A stretch of 64,000 bases of DNA from Chitinophaga pinensis (GTDB taxonomy: Bacteria; Bacteroidota; Bacteroidia; Chitinophagales; Chitinophagaceae). The notes under the pieces are model-generated. The model did not search any database. It worked only from the letters and a program-made list of their open reading frames with translations, and was not told the DNA's origin. Shown one piece after another: positions 51,801 through 60,990 of the stretch; position 1 is the first letter of the stretch; the number at the start of each line of letters is the position of its first letter. The stretch spans positions 1 through 64,000 of the forward strand of contig CAMCMP010000017.1 of NCBI GenBank assembly GCA_945876095.1. The letters run 5' to 3'. The position numbers and the translations under genes were made by a program.

Positions 51801-54800
51801 TTTCTGTTAGTTCATCTATTACTGGTTTAACATTCAGCATTAATGGAACAACTTACACTAACAACACTGGTATTTTTACCTCTTTAGCAGCTGGATCTTA
51901 TAATCTAACTGCAAAAAATATATACGGCTGTCTTAGTAATGCGGCGACTTTAACAGTCAATGCGCAACCTAGTACGCCCACTGCACCCATTGCAAGTATA
52001 AGTGCACAACCCTCTTGTACTGTTGTAACCGGAACTGTTTCTCTAACTGGATTGCCTGCATCGGGCACCTGGACGGTGAACACCACTGGTGGAGCAACCA
52101 TTTCTGGATCAGGAACTTCTGCCAACTTTGCTAGCCTAGCTTCAGGAACTTATACCTTTACTGTATCCAACGGTTCATGTACTTCAGTGGCATCTTCGAG
52201 TGTTACGGTAAATGCACAACCGGCATCTCCTATTGCTCCTACAGCATCTGTTACTACTCAACCCACTTGTAATATTCCTTCAGGAACCATTTCTATTAGT
52301 TCATCCACCGCTGGATTAACGTTTAGTATTGATGGTAGTAATTATAGCAATACCAGTGGAGTCTTTAGTTCTGTTGTTGCCGGAACCTATAGTCTTACTT
52401 CAAAAAATAGCAGTGGATGCGTAAGTACTGCTGCCAATATGATTGTCAATCCACCGCCAGGATTACCCTCGGTGCCTACTGTTGTTATCACTCAACCAAC
52501 TTGCAGTGTTGCCACAGGAACCATTTCTGTAAGCTCATCCATTAGTGGATTAACATTTAGCATTGATGGTAGTACTTATAGTAATACGAGTGGAGTCTTC
52601 AGTTCTGTTGCCATTGGAAATTATAGTCTCACTGCAAAAAATATTAGTGGTTGTATTAGTAATGCCGCTGCTATAACCATAAATGCACAACCTACAACAC
52701 CCACCGCACCAGGTCCGAGTGTTACCGCTCAACCAACCTGTACGGTAGTAACCGGAACGGTGGCATTGATTGGATTGCCTTCATCTGGCACCTGGACAGT
52801 AACTGCCACCGGCGGAGCAACCCTATCTGGTTCAGGAGCCACTGCAAACTTTAGTAATATAGCTGCAGGCAGCTACTCTTTTACGGTATCGAATGGCGCT
52901 TGTACTTCAGTAGCTTCTTCAAGTATAACCATCAATGCACAACCGCCAACTCCCGCTACACCCACAGCTGGTGTTACTGCTCAGCCAACTTGTTTTGTTC
53001 CCACCGGTACAATCCTCGTTAGTTCATCCACTGCTGGTTTAACCTTTAGTATTGATGGAACTAATTATACCAATATCAGCGGATCTTTTACCAGTGTTAT
53101 TGCTGGTAATTATAGCCTAACTGCAAAAAATTCTAGTGGATGTATTAGTAATGCCGCCAGTCTTGTAGTGAATGCCCCCAACTCATCTCCTTCATTACCT
53201 ACGGCTGTAACTTCTCAGCCAACTTGCAGTGTTGCAACAGGAACTATTTCAGTTAATTCATCTACCAGCGGATTAAACTTTAGTATTGATGGAATAAATT
53301 ATAGCAATACAAATGGCATCTTCACCAATCTTATTCCAGGAAATTATAATCTAATAGCAAGAAATGCTAATTTATGTATTAGTGGTTCGGTTAGTATCAT
53401 CATCAATGCGCAACCTGCTATTCCAGCAGCACCATCCGTTACAACCACTCAGCCTACCTGTACAGTATCTACAGGAAATATTTCTGTTAGCTCTGGAACC
53501 AACGGTTTAACTTTTAGTATTGATGGCACCAACTACACCAGTTCTAATGGAATTTTTTCTACCCTTGCCACTGGAAATTATAATATAACTGCAAGAAATG
53601 CTGGCGGATGTACCAGCATTGCAACAAGCACTACAATCAACGCACAACTCGAAACTCCCGCTGCTCCAACTGCAAGTGTTAGCGCTCAGACCTCTTGTAG
53701 CAATGCCACCGGAACAATAACCATTGGCTCTTCTACTGTCGGACTAGCATTTAGTAAAGATGGAATCAACTACACCAACACAAACGGAATTTTTACAACA
53801 GTTGTCCCTGGTACTTATAACTTAACAGCAAGAAATGCTAGTGGATGTACCAGCGCTGCAACAAGCCTTACAGTAAATGCACAACCATCTACTCCATCTG
53901 CACCAACTGCAAGTGTTACTGCTCAACCTAGTTGTACTTTAGCTACCGCTACTATTACCGTTAGTTCATCAACAGCTGGACTAACCTTTAGTGTTGATGG
54001 AACTAATTATACTAATTCAACCGGAATCATAAGCGGTGTTACTCCAGGCAATTATAATTTAACTGCAAAAAATGCTAGCGGTTGTACCAGTACTGCAACA
54101 AGCCTTACGGTAAATGCACAACCCGCATCTGCCGCTACACCTGTTGCAACTGTTACTGCACAACCAACTTGTACTACAGCTACAGGAGCGGTTACTGTTA
54201 GCTCACCTACTACAGGATTTACATTTAGTATCGATGGAATAAACTATACTAATACCAACGGAATATTTACCAATGTTGTTGCTGGTATTTATAATCTGAC
54301 AGCAAAAAATACCAGTAACTGTATCAGTTCAGCAGTGGTTATGACAGTTACTGCTCAGCCTTCAACTCCGAGTGCACCCATTGCTAGTGTTACTACCCAG
54401 CCAACTTGTACGGTAGCTACAGGAACTATTACCATTGCTTCGCCAACAACAGGATTAACCTTTATTATAAACGGAGTAAGTTATACTAATTCCAACGGCA
54501 TTCTTACCAATGTTGCTCAAGGAATATTTAATTTAACTGCAAGAAATGCTAGCGGTTGTACTAGTGCACCAACCAGTATAACAATCAATGCGGCACCAAT
54601 CATTCCACCTGTTCCCGCTGCAATTGTTGCAGTACAGCCTACTTGTGCCGAACCTAAGGGAACAATCATGGTAACCACTTCAATCGCTAATCTTAGATTT
54701 AGTATTGATGGAGTTGACTTTAGTAATACATCAGGAATATTTACCAATCTTGCCCCAGGAAATTACAATGTAATAGCGAAAAATACCTCAGGATGCAATA

Positions 54801-56797
54801 ATACGTCAACTGCGATTTCAGTAAATGCTCCTCCTGATAGTCCAGCTACTCCTTCTGCAACTGTGACTGCTCAACCAACCTGTGCATTGGCCACAGGAAC
54901 TATTACCGTTGGTTCACCAACTATTGGATTAACATTTAGTATAGATGGAATAGATTATAGCAATACCAACGGAATCTTTTCTAATGTAGCTTCCGGAATT
55001 TATAGTTTAACTGCAAAAAATACGATTGGTTGTATCAGTGCTGCTAACAGTTTAATGGTGGAAATACAACCTACTATTTATAATAATTCAATCACTTTAA
55101 GTTCTGCTGTAGGCACCAATGCTCAATCTGCTTGTATCAACACTTCCATTAAGAATATCACCTATTCTACCACTGGAGTTTCAGGAGCTATTTTTACTGG
55201 ATTACCAACCGGCGTTTCTGGAAAATGGGCTGCTAATGTCGTTACCATTAGTGGCACTTCTACTGTGTTAGGAACATTTAATTATACTGTAACATTAACG
55301 GGAGGATGTGCCAACTTAACTGCTACAGGTGCTATCATTTCAATGCCCAACAATATGATCACCCTAAGTTCTTCTGCTGAAACTATTAATCAAACGCTCT
55401 GCACCAATACACCGATTTCTTCGATCAACTATACTACCTCAGGCGCTACAGGTGCTACCTTCAATGGATTGCCTTCAGGTGTGGCTGGGAATTTTTCAGC
55501 AAATGTTGTCACTATCAGTGGAACTCCTTTAATAGAAGGAACCTACAATTATACGGTAACATTGACCGGAGGTTGTGGAAATATTACTGCGAGCGGAATC
55601 ATCCTTGCAAAGTCAATTGCAATTTCTCCTACTATTACTGCTGGTAGTACAAGTTTTTGCCCAGGAGGAAGCATGTTGTTAACTAGTAGTGCCGCCACTG
55701 AAAATCAATGGTATAAAAATGGCGTTTTAATTGCGGGTGCTATCAAGACAACTTATGCTGCAGATGCAATCGGCAGCTACACGGTAACCAATTTTATTAA
55801 TGGTTGTACTAGCTTCCCTAGTGTAGCAAAAATTATCACGGCTAATAATATTGTAAGTCCACCAATCATTACAACCATTAGTCCCGCTTCATTTTGTGCA
55901 GGAAGCAACCTGAAATTATCAAGCAACACTGCAACTGGTATTCAATGGCAGCTGAATGGAACAAATATTTCAGGTGCTACCAAAGAGGTTTATTATGCAA
56001 CTGAATCAGGCGATTACACGGTATTGGTTACTGCCAATGGGTGCACCAGTGTTGCCACTACTACCAACTATCTTCCTTCACCTAATAAGCCAATACTTTC
56101 CGCTTCCACTGCGAAAACTTTTTGTATGGGTGACAATGTAATATTAGTCAGTAATGAAACGAGTGGAAACAAATGGTATAAAGATGGTGTGTTAATTTCA
56201 GGTGCCACTGGAAGTTCTTATTCTGCCATAGCCACCGGTGCCTACACGGATTCTTTAACCAATTCAATCGGCTGTAAGTCTGGCTCTGTTCCAATAAATA
56301 TACTTGTAAAAGCAGCGCCTGCCAAACCTATTATCAATTGGAATGGAACCATTTTGTCTGCCAACTCAACCGCTTCTACCTACCAGTGGTCAGTTAATAA
56401 TATTTTATTATTTGGTGCTAACCAATCCACTTATAAACCACTTACTACTGGCTTCTATAAAATTCAGATAACCAATTCAGAGGGATGCGGTAATATGAGT
56501 GATAGTTTTAACCTCGTTGTTACCGCGCTGAATAATCCAGCAACTACAAGTTTAACTAATCTTGCAAGCGTATATCCAAATCCAGCGTCACCTGTATTAC
56601 TGGTAAAATTTAGAGAAGTACCTAATACAACAGTTGAAATTAGGCTCATGGCTATCGATGGACGAAGCATTCAAATGGTAAAAACAAAAGAAAAGTTAAC
56701 CGCCATTCCTATCAACAATGTGCCTTCCGGTAGATATTATGTGAGGATTACTGGAAAGAATTACAATCAAACAGAAACTGTAATTATTAGTAGATAA
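48839..56797 (+). CDS. T9SS type A beta-propeller protein with 14 SprB-like repeats, 2652 aa
   Basis: Same plan as its neighbour: N-terminal anchor (residues about 8-27), acidic patch, propeller (about 180-885), one IPT domain (about 887-970). Then come 14 repeats of about 79 residues (969-2075), with signature QPTCxxxTGxIxVxS...GLTFSIDGxxYxNxxGxF...GxYxLTAKNxxGC, matching the SprB repeat family. Two He_PIG-like modules, three Ig-like domains and a type A sorting signal (about 2567-2652) finish it. It begins with ATG 48839, 203 bp after the paralogue, and is probably co-expressed with it. Residues 318-327 hold a short duplication. PorU follows. Confidence 0.85.
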   Translation: MEKLKKQIAGLLIIVLLLLLGIYLYKKTFSDFSSSQHQANWIKKSPHNIAAVIPNAALTANTHSAVKKFKKQRVLSEREKYEEILREHLFNNRVRKIDSTELEDDDIEAREEREEEEENDPDRPDLAYEQDFLRTMDPALLRPTPEVLTDEIKNNHIASVGSTNVVRPRMPGDNTSVETNWKELGPNNVGGRTRALAWDPTVTNKVWAGGVTGGLWYNNDITSSSSSWVKVNDLWANLSITKIAFDPANAQNIYVSTGEGYQVNSSQGAGIWKSSNGGTSWTQLSSTTGMTYINDLVVRNESNTGIVYAAVDGNYYNGWSIYGWSIYENTGLYRSTDGGTSWSQVMTTNASTGAPFTPSSISIAADNRIWIGTKATPYSGDDQGGGKILYSDNGTSWTLSKSVAVTNGSGRVSVATAPSNANYIYAFIEKNTDGGTSTLSLIKSTDKGVNWSAMALPDDADNGISASDFTRGQAWYDQAIAVDPNNELNLLIGGIDLFRSTNAGASWTQISKWSNNANLNTLSCSKVHADQHAISFKPGLSSTQVIFGNDGGVFYSSDLTNAATTDVIAARNKEYNVTQFYTAAIHPTEGNNTHIAGAQDNGTQRFSTDGMNATVDKIGGDGAFCFIDQDNPTYQIASYVNNNFYYSTNSGSSFSTLLDDDNTGSFINPATYDNNQHALYTYRSSANGGGTIYMVKNINSTPATSTINVANLTSNATAFKVSPYTTISTTLFIGTSSGKLIKLTNANNTPVETNITGSLPTGSISCIEIGRDENELLVTFFNYGLPSKIYYSSNGGSTWTSKMGNFPNIPVRWALFNPNNPTAEVILATELGIYGTTTFINASPSWSAKNTGFANVRTDMLQMRTSDYKVIAATFGRGLFSSMGFSEAAAPTITTFTPTTSATGTTVTITGTNLLGATAVSFGGTAASSFTVNNSTTISAVVNAGNCGSVNVTTKGGIATKTGFTYTLPTPTASVTLQPTCSVATGTISVSSSITGLTFSINGTTYTNNTGIFTSLAAGSYNLTAKNIYGCLSNAATLTVNAQPSTPTAPIASISAQPSCTVVTGTVSLTGLPASGTWTVNTTGGATISGSGTSANFASLASGTYTFTVSNGSCTSVASSSVTVNAQPASPIAPTASVTTQPTCNIPSGTISISSSTAGLTFSIDGSNYSNTSGVFSSVVAGTYSLTSKNSSGCVSTAANMIVNPPPGLPSVPTVVITQPTCSVATGTISVSSSISGLTFSIDGSTYSNTSGVFSSVAIGNYSLTAKNISGCISNAAAITINAQPTTPTAPGPSVTAQPTCTVVTGTVALIGLPSSGTWTVTATGGATLSGSGATANFSNIAAGSYSFTVSNGACTSVASSSITINAQPPTPATPTAGVTAQPTCFVPTGTILVSSSTAGLTFSIDGTNYTNISGSFTSVIAGNYSLTAKNSSGCISNAASLVVNAPNSSPSLPTAVTSQPTCSVATGTISVNSSTSGLNFSIDGINYSNTNGIFTNLIPGNYNLIARNANLCISGSVSIIINAQPAIPAAPSVTTTQPTCTVSTGNISVSSGTNGLTFSIDGTNYTSSNGIFSTLATGNYNITARNAGGCTSIATSTTINAQLETPAAPTASVSAQTSCSNATGTITIGSSTVGLAFSKDGINYTNTNGIFTTVVPGTYNLTARNASGCTSAATSLTVNAQPSTPSAPTASVTAQPSCTLATATITVSSSTAGLTFSVDGTNYTNSTGIISGVTPGNYNLTAKNASGCTSTATSLTVNAQPASAATPVATVTAQPTCTTATGAVTVSSPTTGFTFSIDGINYTNTNGIFTNVVAGIYNLTAKNTSNCISSAVVMTVTAQPSTPSAPIASVTTQPTCTVATGTITIASPTTGLTFIINGVSYTNSNGILTNVAQGIFNLTARNASGCTSAPTSITINAAPIIPPVPAAIVAVQPTCAEPKGTIMVTTSIANLRFSIDGVDFSNTSGIFTNLAPGNYNVIAKNTSGCNNTSTAISVNAPPDSPATPSATVTAQPTCALATGTITVGSPTIGLTFSIDGIDYSNTNGIFSNVASGIYSLTAKNTIGCISAANSLMVEIQPTIYNNSITLSSAVGTNAQSACINTSIKNITYSTTGVSGAIFTGLPTGVSGKWAANVVTISGTSTVLGTFNYTVTLTGGCANLTATGAIISMPNNMITLSSSAETINQTLCTNTPISSINYTTSGATGATFNGLPSGVAGNFSANVVTISGTPLIEGTYNYTVTLTGGCGNITASGIILAKSIAISPTITAGSTSFCPGGSMLLTSSAATENQWYKNGVLIAGAIKTTYAADAIGSYTVTNFINGCTSFPSVAKIITANNIVSPPIITTISPASFCAGSNLKLSSNTATGIQWQLNGTNISGATKEVYYATESGDYTVLVTANGCTSVATTTNYLPSPNKPILSASTAKTFCMGDNVILVSNETSGNKWYKDGVLISGATGSSYSAIATGAYTDSLTNSIGCKSGSVPINILVKAAPAKPIINWNGTILSANSTASTYQWSVNNILLFGANQSTYKPLTTGFYKIQITNSEGCGNMSDSFNLVVTALNNPATTSLTNLASVYPNPASPVLLVKFREVPNTTVEIRLMAIDGRSIQMVKTKEKLTAIPINNVPSGRYYVRITGKNYNQTETVIISR
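49790..49819 (+). repeat. 15-bp tandem duplication in the propeller
   Basis: ggctggtccatttat occurs twice in direct succession, duplicating GWSIY in the protein. The paralogous gene has a single counterpart region, so this looks like a recent slippage. Confidence 0.8.
51744..55065 (+). repeat. 14 SprB-like repeats
   Basis: Modules of about 79 residues. Modules 2 and 5 are a second type (GLPxSGTWTV...GGATxSGSG...NGxCTSVASSS), so modules 1-3 and 4-6 form a duplicated triplet. The paralogue at 44268 has none of these. Confidence 0.8.
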
Positions 56798-56907
56798 ATA
56801 ATTATAGGGTTGAAAAAATAGAAAATAATTCTTCATTGACTATTCACTATTGCCCATTAACGATTGTCCATTAATTTGATAAATATTACCAAACCTTTCA
56901 TTTGGTT

Positions 56908-56915
56908 TATATTTG
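56908..56915 (+). promoter_or_regulatory. Candidate -7 box for porU
   Basis: TATATTTG fits TAnnTTTG and ends 8 nt before ATG 56924. It lies inside the extended TTG reading frame, so it supports the later start. The nearest upstream TTTG is 29 nt away, longer than usual. Confidence 0.45.
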
Positions 56916-56923
56916 TTTTATCA

Positions 56924-59900
56924 ATGGCAACTGGTAAAAAATATAGATTTTTGATTCTCATAATTATCTTACTAATGGCATTTTCGTTTGAAAACTATGC
57001 CCAAAGAAATTATGCAACTAACTCAATTTTATCAACCGGCAATTGGTACAAAATTGCGATTACAAAAGAAGGTATTTACAAAATTGACCTTGCCTTTTTA
57101 TCTCGTCTTGGTATCAATACTTCTCAACTTAACACATCTTCCATTCAGCTATTTGGAAATGGCGGCGCAATGCTTGAAGAAAAAAACAACACTCTTCTTA
57201 CAGATGATTTAATTGAAAATGCAATTGAAGTGATAGATGGTGGAGATGGAATAATGAATGGAAATGATTATTTCATTTTTTATGCCCCTGGGCCAAATAG
57301 ATGGCTGAAGGATAGCATTAATAAAAGATTTTACCATCAAAAGAATTTAGTAAATGATACCTGCTATTATTTTTTAACGATTGCCGATAAAGGAAAAAGA
57401 ATTACAAGTCAAAAAAATACAGGACCTTCTAATGTTCAAGTAACTAGTTTTAATGAAAGGATTTTTCATGAAAACGATTCTGTTAATCTTTTAAATAGCG
57501 GAAAAAATTGGTACGGGGAAATTTTTGATAACAACCATTTATCACATTCGTTTAAAGTTGAAATCCCTAATCTTGAATTGCAGCAACCCGTTCACATTAG
57601 TACTAGCATGATTGCCAGAACTATTGGTAGCGCTGGGAAATTTACTATGGGCATCAATGGGCAAAGCCCTATAAATATAATTATCGATGCCGTTACGGGT
57701 AATTTAATAGATGGATATGCGAAGCCTGCATTTTCAGAAACTGATATTAATTCTACCACCAATACGATCAACCTAAATTATACTTTTTCTGCTGCGACTA
57801 CCTCTTCCCAAGGCTGGCTAGATTGGTTTGAAGTGCAGGGAAAACGGGCATTAATTTTGCCAATTCAAGATCAATTATCATTTAGAGATTGGTCTTCAGT
57901 AGGGCCTAACAAGGTGGCAGAGTTTGTAATAAATAATACTTCTGCCGACACAGAGGTATGGGAGGTAAACCAACCTTTAGAGCCTCTAAAAATGAATCTG
58001 TCCTTAGCAGGTACCCAATCTAAATTTGTAAATGAGAGCAATGAATTGAAAGAATATATTGCTTTTACAAAAAATCAATTGGCATCTCCCATAGCAATAG
58101 GTAAAATAGCCAATCAAAATTTACATCTGTCTTCTTCGGTAGACTACTTAATTATTTCGCCGAATATTTTTTTATCAGAAGCTCAAAGGCTAGCAAACTT
58201 TCATCAACAACAATATCGCTACGCCGTAAAAGTAGTTTCAGCAGAACAGGTGTACAACGAATTTGGTGGTGGAAATATCAATCCCGTTGCTATTCGGAAT
58301 TTTATTAAAATGTATTTCGACAAGGCAGGAAATGATGCGACCAAAAGGCCTCGATTTGTTTTGCTCTTTGGGGCTGGATCTTATAATCTTAGAAATTCGA
58401 ATAGTGAAAAGAAAAACTTTATTCCCTGTTACGAAAGTAATAATTCTTTAGACCCGCTCTCCACCTACACTACGGATGATTTTTACGCTTTGCTAAAAGA
58501 TGAAGATGATATTAATACGAACTCGACTTATGAAAATTTAGAAATAGCAATAGGCAGATTGCCCATTACTTATATCTACGAAGCAAAAACAATTGTAGAT
58601 AAAATAATTCGCTACCATGCAAAAGAAAGTTTGGGCGACTGGAGAAATAACCTAGTTTTTCTTGCAGATGATAAAGACGCTAATACTTTTTTAAAGAATG
58701 CAGAAAAATTATCTAAGAAGGCAGTTTCTACCAATTCGCTTTTTAACACTTCCAAAATATATGTAGACGCTTTTCCGCTAAAAACTATATTAGGTAATTC
58801 ATCCTCGCCACAAGTAAACCAAGCCATTGTTGAACAATTCTTTGCTGGCAATCTGTTGTTTAACTTCAGCGGACATGGCAACTTTCAACAACTTTCTGCT
58901 TATGCAATTTTGTCAAAACAAGAAGCAAAACTATTTAACAACCCCAACAAATTACCCTTACTAATTACTTCCACTTGCGATTTTGTACCCTTTGATGATC
59001 CAAAAAAATCATCCTTAGGAAGCAACCTTTTACTAAATAATACAAATGGAGTCATCGGTCTACTCACTACACCCAGATTGGTATTTGCCACTAGCAATGA
59101 AGTGATACATGAAAACTTTATAAAATTTGCCTTAGAAAAAAATAGTACTTCTAATTATTTATCATTGGGCGAATCTTTTCGTAAAGCTAAAAATTACACC
59201 AGTCTAACTTTCTCAGATATTATCAATAAAAGAAAATTTTCTTTGATCGGGGACCCTGGTATACAACTTGCATTTCCAAAATATTCGATCAAAATTATCA
59301 ACATCAATCAGCATCCAATATCTGAAAAAGACAGTCTGCAAGCAGGAAAAAAATATGAGTTTACAGGTGAAGTTCGAAACGAGTCTGGCTTGGTGAAAGA
59401 AGATTTTAATGGAACTGTTTATCCAAAAATATTTGATCTCCCTGCCGCAGTAAAAACCTTAGGTAGTGATCCAAGCAGTATTGCAACCACATTTTTTCAA
59501 CAAACGAATACTTTATATAAAGGAAAAGCTACTGTCAATAAAGGGAAATTCAGTTTTACCATGACTGTCCCAAAAGACCTGCCATTAAAAACAGGAAGAG
59601 GGAGAATGAGTTTGTATGCTGAAAATGGAATAACAGATGCCAATGGAATTGACAGTTCGTTTTTTATAGGTGGTGTTGGAAATAATTTGAATGCTGATAA
59701 TAAGGGGCCCTTAATTCAACCCTTTCTGAATAACTATCAATTTATAAATGGGGGCACTGTTAATGATTGCGCCCTATTATTAGTAAAGCTTTCCGATAAT
59801 GATGGTATCAATACAATTGGTAATGGCCACGATATTACTGCCATCATTGATGGAGACGACCGGTCAGTGTACCTGCTAAATAATTTTTATGAAACTGAAC

Positions 59901-60349
59901 TAGACAGTTATCAACGAGGCAATATTTTATTTCAGCTACCATCACTAACCGAAGGAAAGCATCGCATAAAAATAAAAGCTTGGGACAATCAAAATAATTT
60001 TACTGAAGTGGTGATGGATTTTAATGTGTCAGAAGAACGGCCTTTTAAAATCAGTCATTTAATCAATTATCCGAATCCATTTAATAGTATAACAAATTTT
60101 TCTTTTGAACACAATCAACCCGGTGAGTCACTGCAAGTATCTATCCTAATTTATAGCATAGAAGGGATGTTGGTTCAAAAAATTCAAAAAAATATTCAAA
60201 ATGCAGATAATAAGGTAAATCAAATTAGTTTCGATGCTCCTTTTTCAATGGGAGGTATGTTTAAAAAAGGAATTTACTTTTACCAAATCACGGTAACCAA
60301 TTCAATAGGACAGGTAGCTACCGCTTCACAAAAAATGATGATTCTTTAA
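56924..60349 (+). CDS. porU: Type IX secretion sortase PorU (C25 gingipain-like)
   Basis: 1141 aa from the ATG at 56924; the frame could extend to TTG 56864, but the signal peptide (MATGKKYRFLI...AQ) fits the ATG. An N-terminal beta-rich region (GNWYKIAITKEGIYKIDL) is followed by the C25 cysteine-peptidase domain, with the catalytic His in SGHG near residue 650 and the Cys in STCDF near 684. The C-terminal region ends in an Ig-like and sorting-type segment (YPNPFNSITNFSFEH). PorU removes type A sorting domains and attaches cargo to the cell surface. It directly follows two type A cargo genes, 126 bp from the second. Confidence 0.93.
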   Translation: MATGKKYRFLILIIILLMAFSFENYAQRNYATNSILSTGNWYKIAITKEGIYKIDLAFLSRLGINTSQLNTSSIQLFGNGGAMLEEKNNTLLTDDLIENAIEVIDGGDGIMNGNDYFIFYAPGPNRWLKDSINKRFYHQKNLVNDTCYYFLTIADKGKRITSQKNTGPSNVQVTSFNERIFHENDSVNLLNSGKNWYGEIFDNNHLSHSFKVEIPNLELQQPVHISTSMIARTIGSAGKFTMGINGQSPINIIIDAVTGNLIDGYAKPAFSETDINSTTNTINLNYTFSAATTSSQGWLDWFEVQGKRALILPIQDQLSFRDWSSVGPNKVAEFVINNTSADTEVWEVNQPLEPLKMNLSLAGTQSKFVNESNELKEYIAFTKNQLASPIAIGKIANQNLHLSSSVDYLIISPNIFLSEAQRLANFHQQQYRYAVKVVSAEQVYNEFGGGNINPVAIRNFIKMYFDKAGNDATKRPRFVLLFGAGSYNLRNSNSEKKNFIPCYESNNSLDPLSTYTTDDFYALLKDEDDINTNSTYENLEIAIGRLPITYIYEAKTIVDKIIRYHAKESLGDWRNNLVFLADDKDANTFLKNAEKLSKKAVSTNSLFNTSKIYVDAFPLKTILGNSSSPQVNQAIVEQFFAGNLLFNFSGHGNFQQLSAYAILSKQEAKLFNNPNKLPLLITSTCDFVPFDDPKKSSLGSNLLLNNTNGVIGLLTTPRLVFATSNEVIHENFIKFALEKNSTSNYLSLGESFRKAKNYTSLTFSDIINKRKFSLIGDPGIQLAFPKYSIKIININQHPISEKDSLQAGKKYEFTGEVRNESGLVKEDFNGTVYPKIFDLPAAVKTLGSDPSSIATTFFQQTNTLYKGKATVNKGKFSFTMTVPKDLPLKTGRGRMSLYAENGITDANGIDSSFFIGGVGNNLNADNKGPLIQPFLNNYQFINGGTVNDCALLLVKLSDNDGINTIGNGHDITAIIDGDDRSVYLLNNFYETELDSYQRGNILFQLPSLTEGKHRIKIKAWDNQNNFTEVVMDFNVSEERPFKISHLINYPNPFNSITNFSFEHNQPGESLQVSILIYSIEGMLVQKIQKNIQNADNKVNQISFDAPFSMGGMFKKGIYFYQITVTNSIGQVATASQKMMIL

Positions 60350-60990
60350 TTAGAAAAATGAGTTTCCCCAGTTCGATCCCTTCTGATAACTTGAAGTTTT
60401 TTTTGCTAGAAATTTTAATTATCGGCCGTAAAAATTCAAGGCTGTTTGAGCCAGCACAAACTTTAAAACAACGCTATGTTTTAATTTAGCCTTAATAGGC
60501 GCTCCACGCTGAAAAGCATTAACCGCTCATTCAGCAACGCCCTCGAATAAAAAGTGCTAGAAATTTTAATTATCGGCCGTTAAAAAATCAAGGCTGTTTG
60601 AGCCAGCACTCCCTTTGAAGTAACTTACTCTACTCGCGAGTTCCTTGATTTTAGGCTGATATTTAATATTTCAGCCTTTTTATTCGCAGGATTGATTTTT
60701 TTTGTTACTTTTTTGCATCAAGGCAAAAAAGTAAAAGCACTCTATTCCAAAGGGAATTTCAGACCAATATAGCTAACTTTTATTTTACAAAAACAAGAAA
60801 AATTGTAAGAATATTTATCGTTTGAATAACTATCTGATGGCTATTTATCGATTAATTTTGGTTAAACGATTTCCCGAATGTGTGCCTACAACTTTTCGAG
60901 GCATCAACTATATATCGTTTAAAAAAATACGAAAAAATTAAACTAATAGTAAAACTATTTACTAAATTGAGTAACATTAAAATCATATTC
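60350..60990. other. Gene-free region with fold-back repeat copy 2
   Basis: About 640 bp between PorU and the zinc protease. It holds the repeat at 60398-60762 and then about 230 bp of leader with TAATTTTG (60853-60860), a candidate -7 box for the protease gene. Confidence 0.6.
60398..60762. repeat. Fold-back (MITE-like) repeat, copy 2
   Basis: Matches 17478-17877 in its right two thirds, ending in actctattccaaagggaatttcag-like sequence. Outer stem 60544-60554 with the later ctttttattcg; hairpin 60705-60716 with 60723-60734. A partial internal duplication of its left arm (gctagaaattttaattatcgg) is at 60409 and 60556. The left end found in copy 1 is missing. Confidence 0.75.

Noticed and set aside
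56864..56923. TTG start for PorU
   Set aside because: It would place the -7 box inside the gene and break the signal peptide; ATG 56924 gives a standard signal sequence.
60880..60990. GTG start for the zinc protease
   Set aside because: The extra residues are basic and not signal-like; ATG 60991 begins directly with a good signal peptide.
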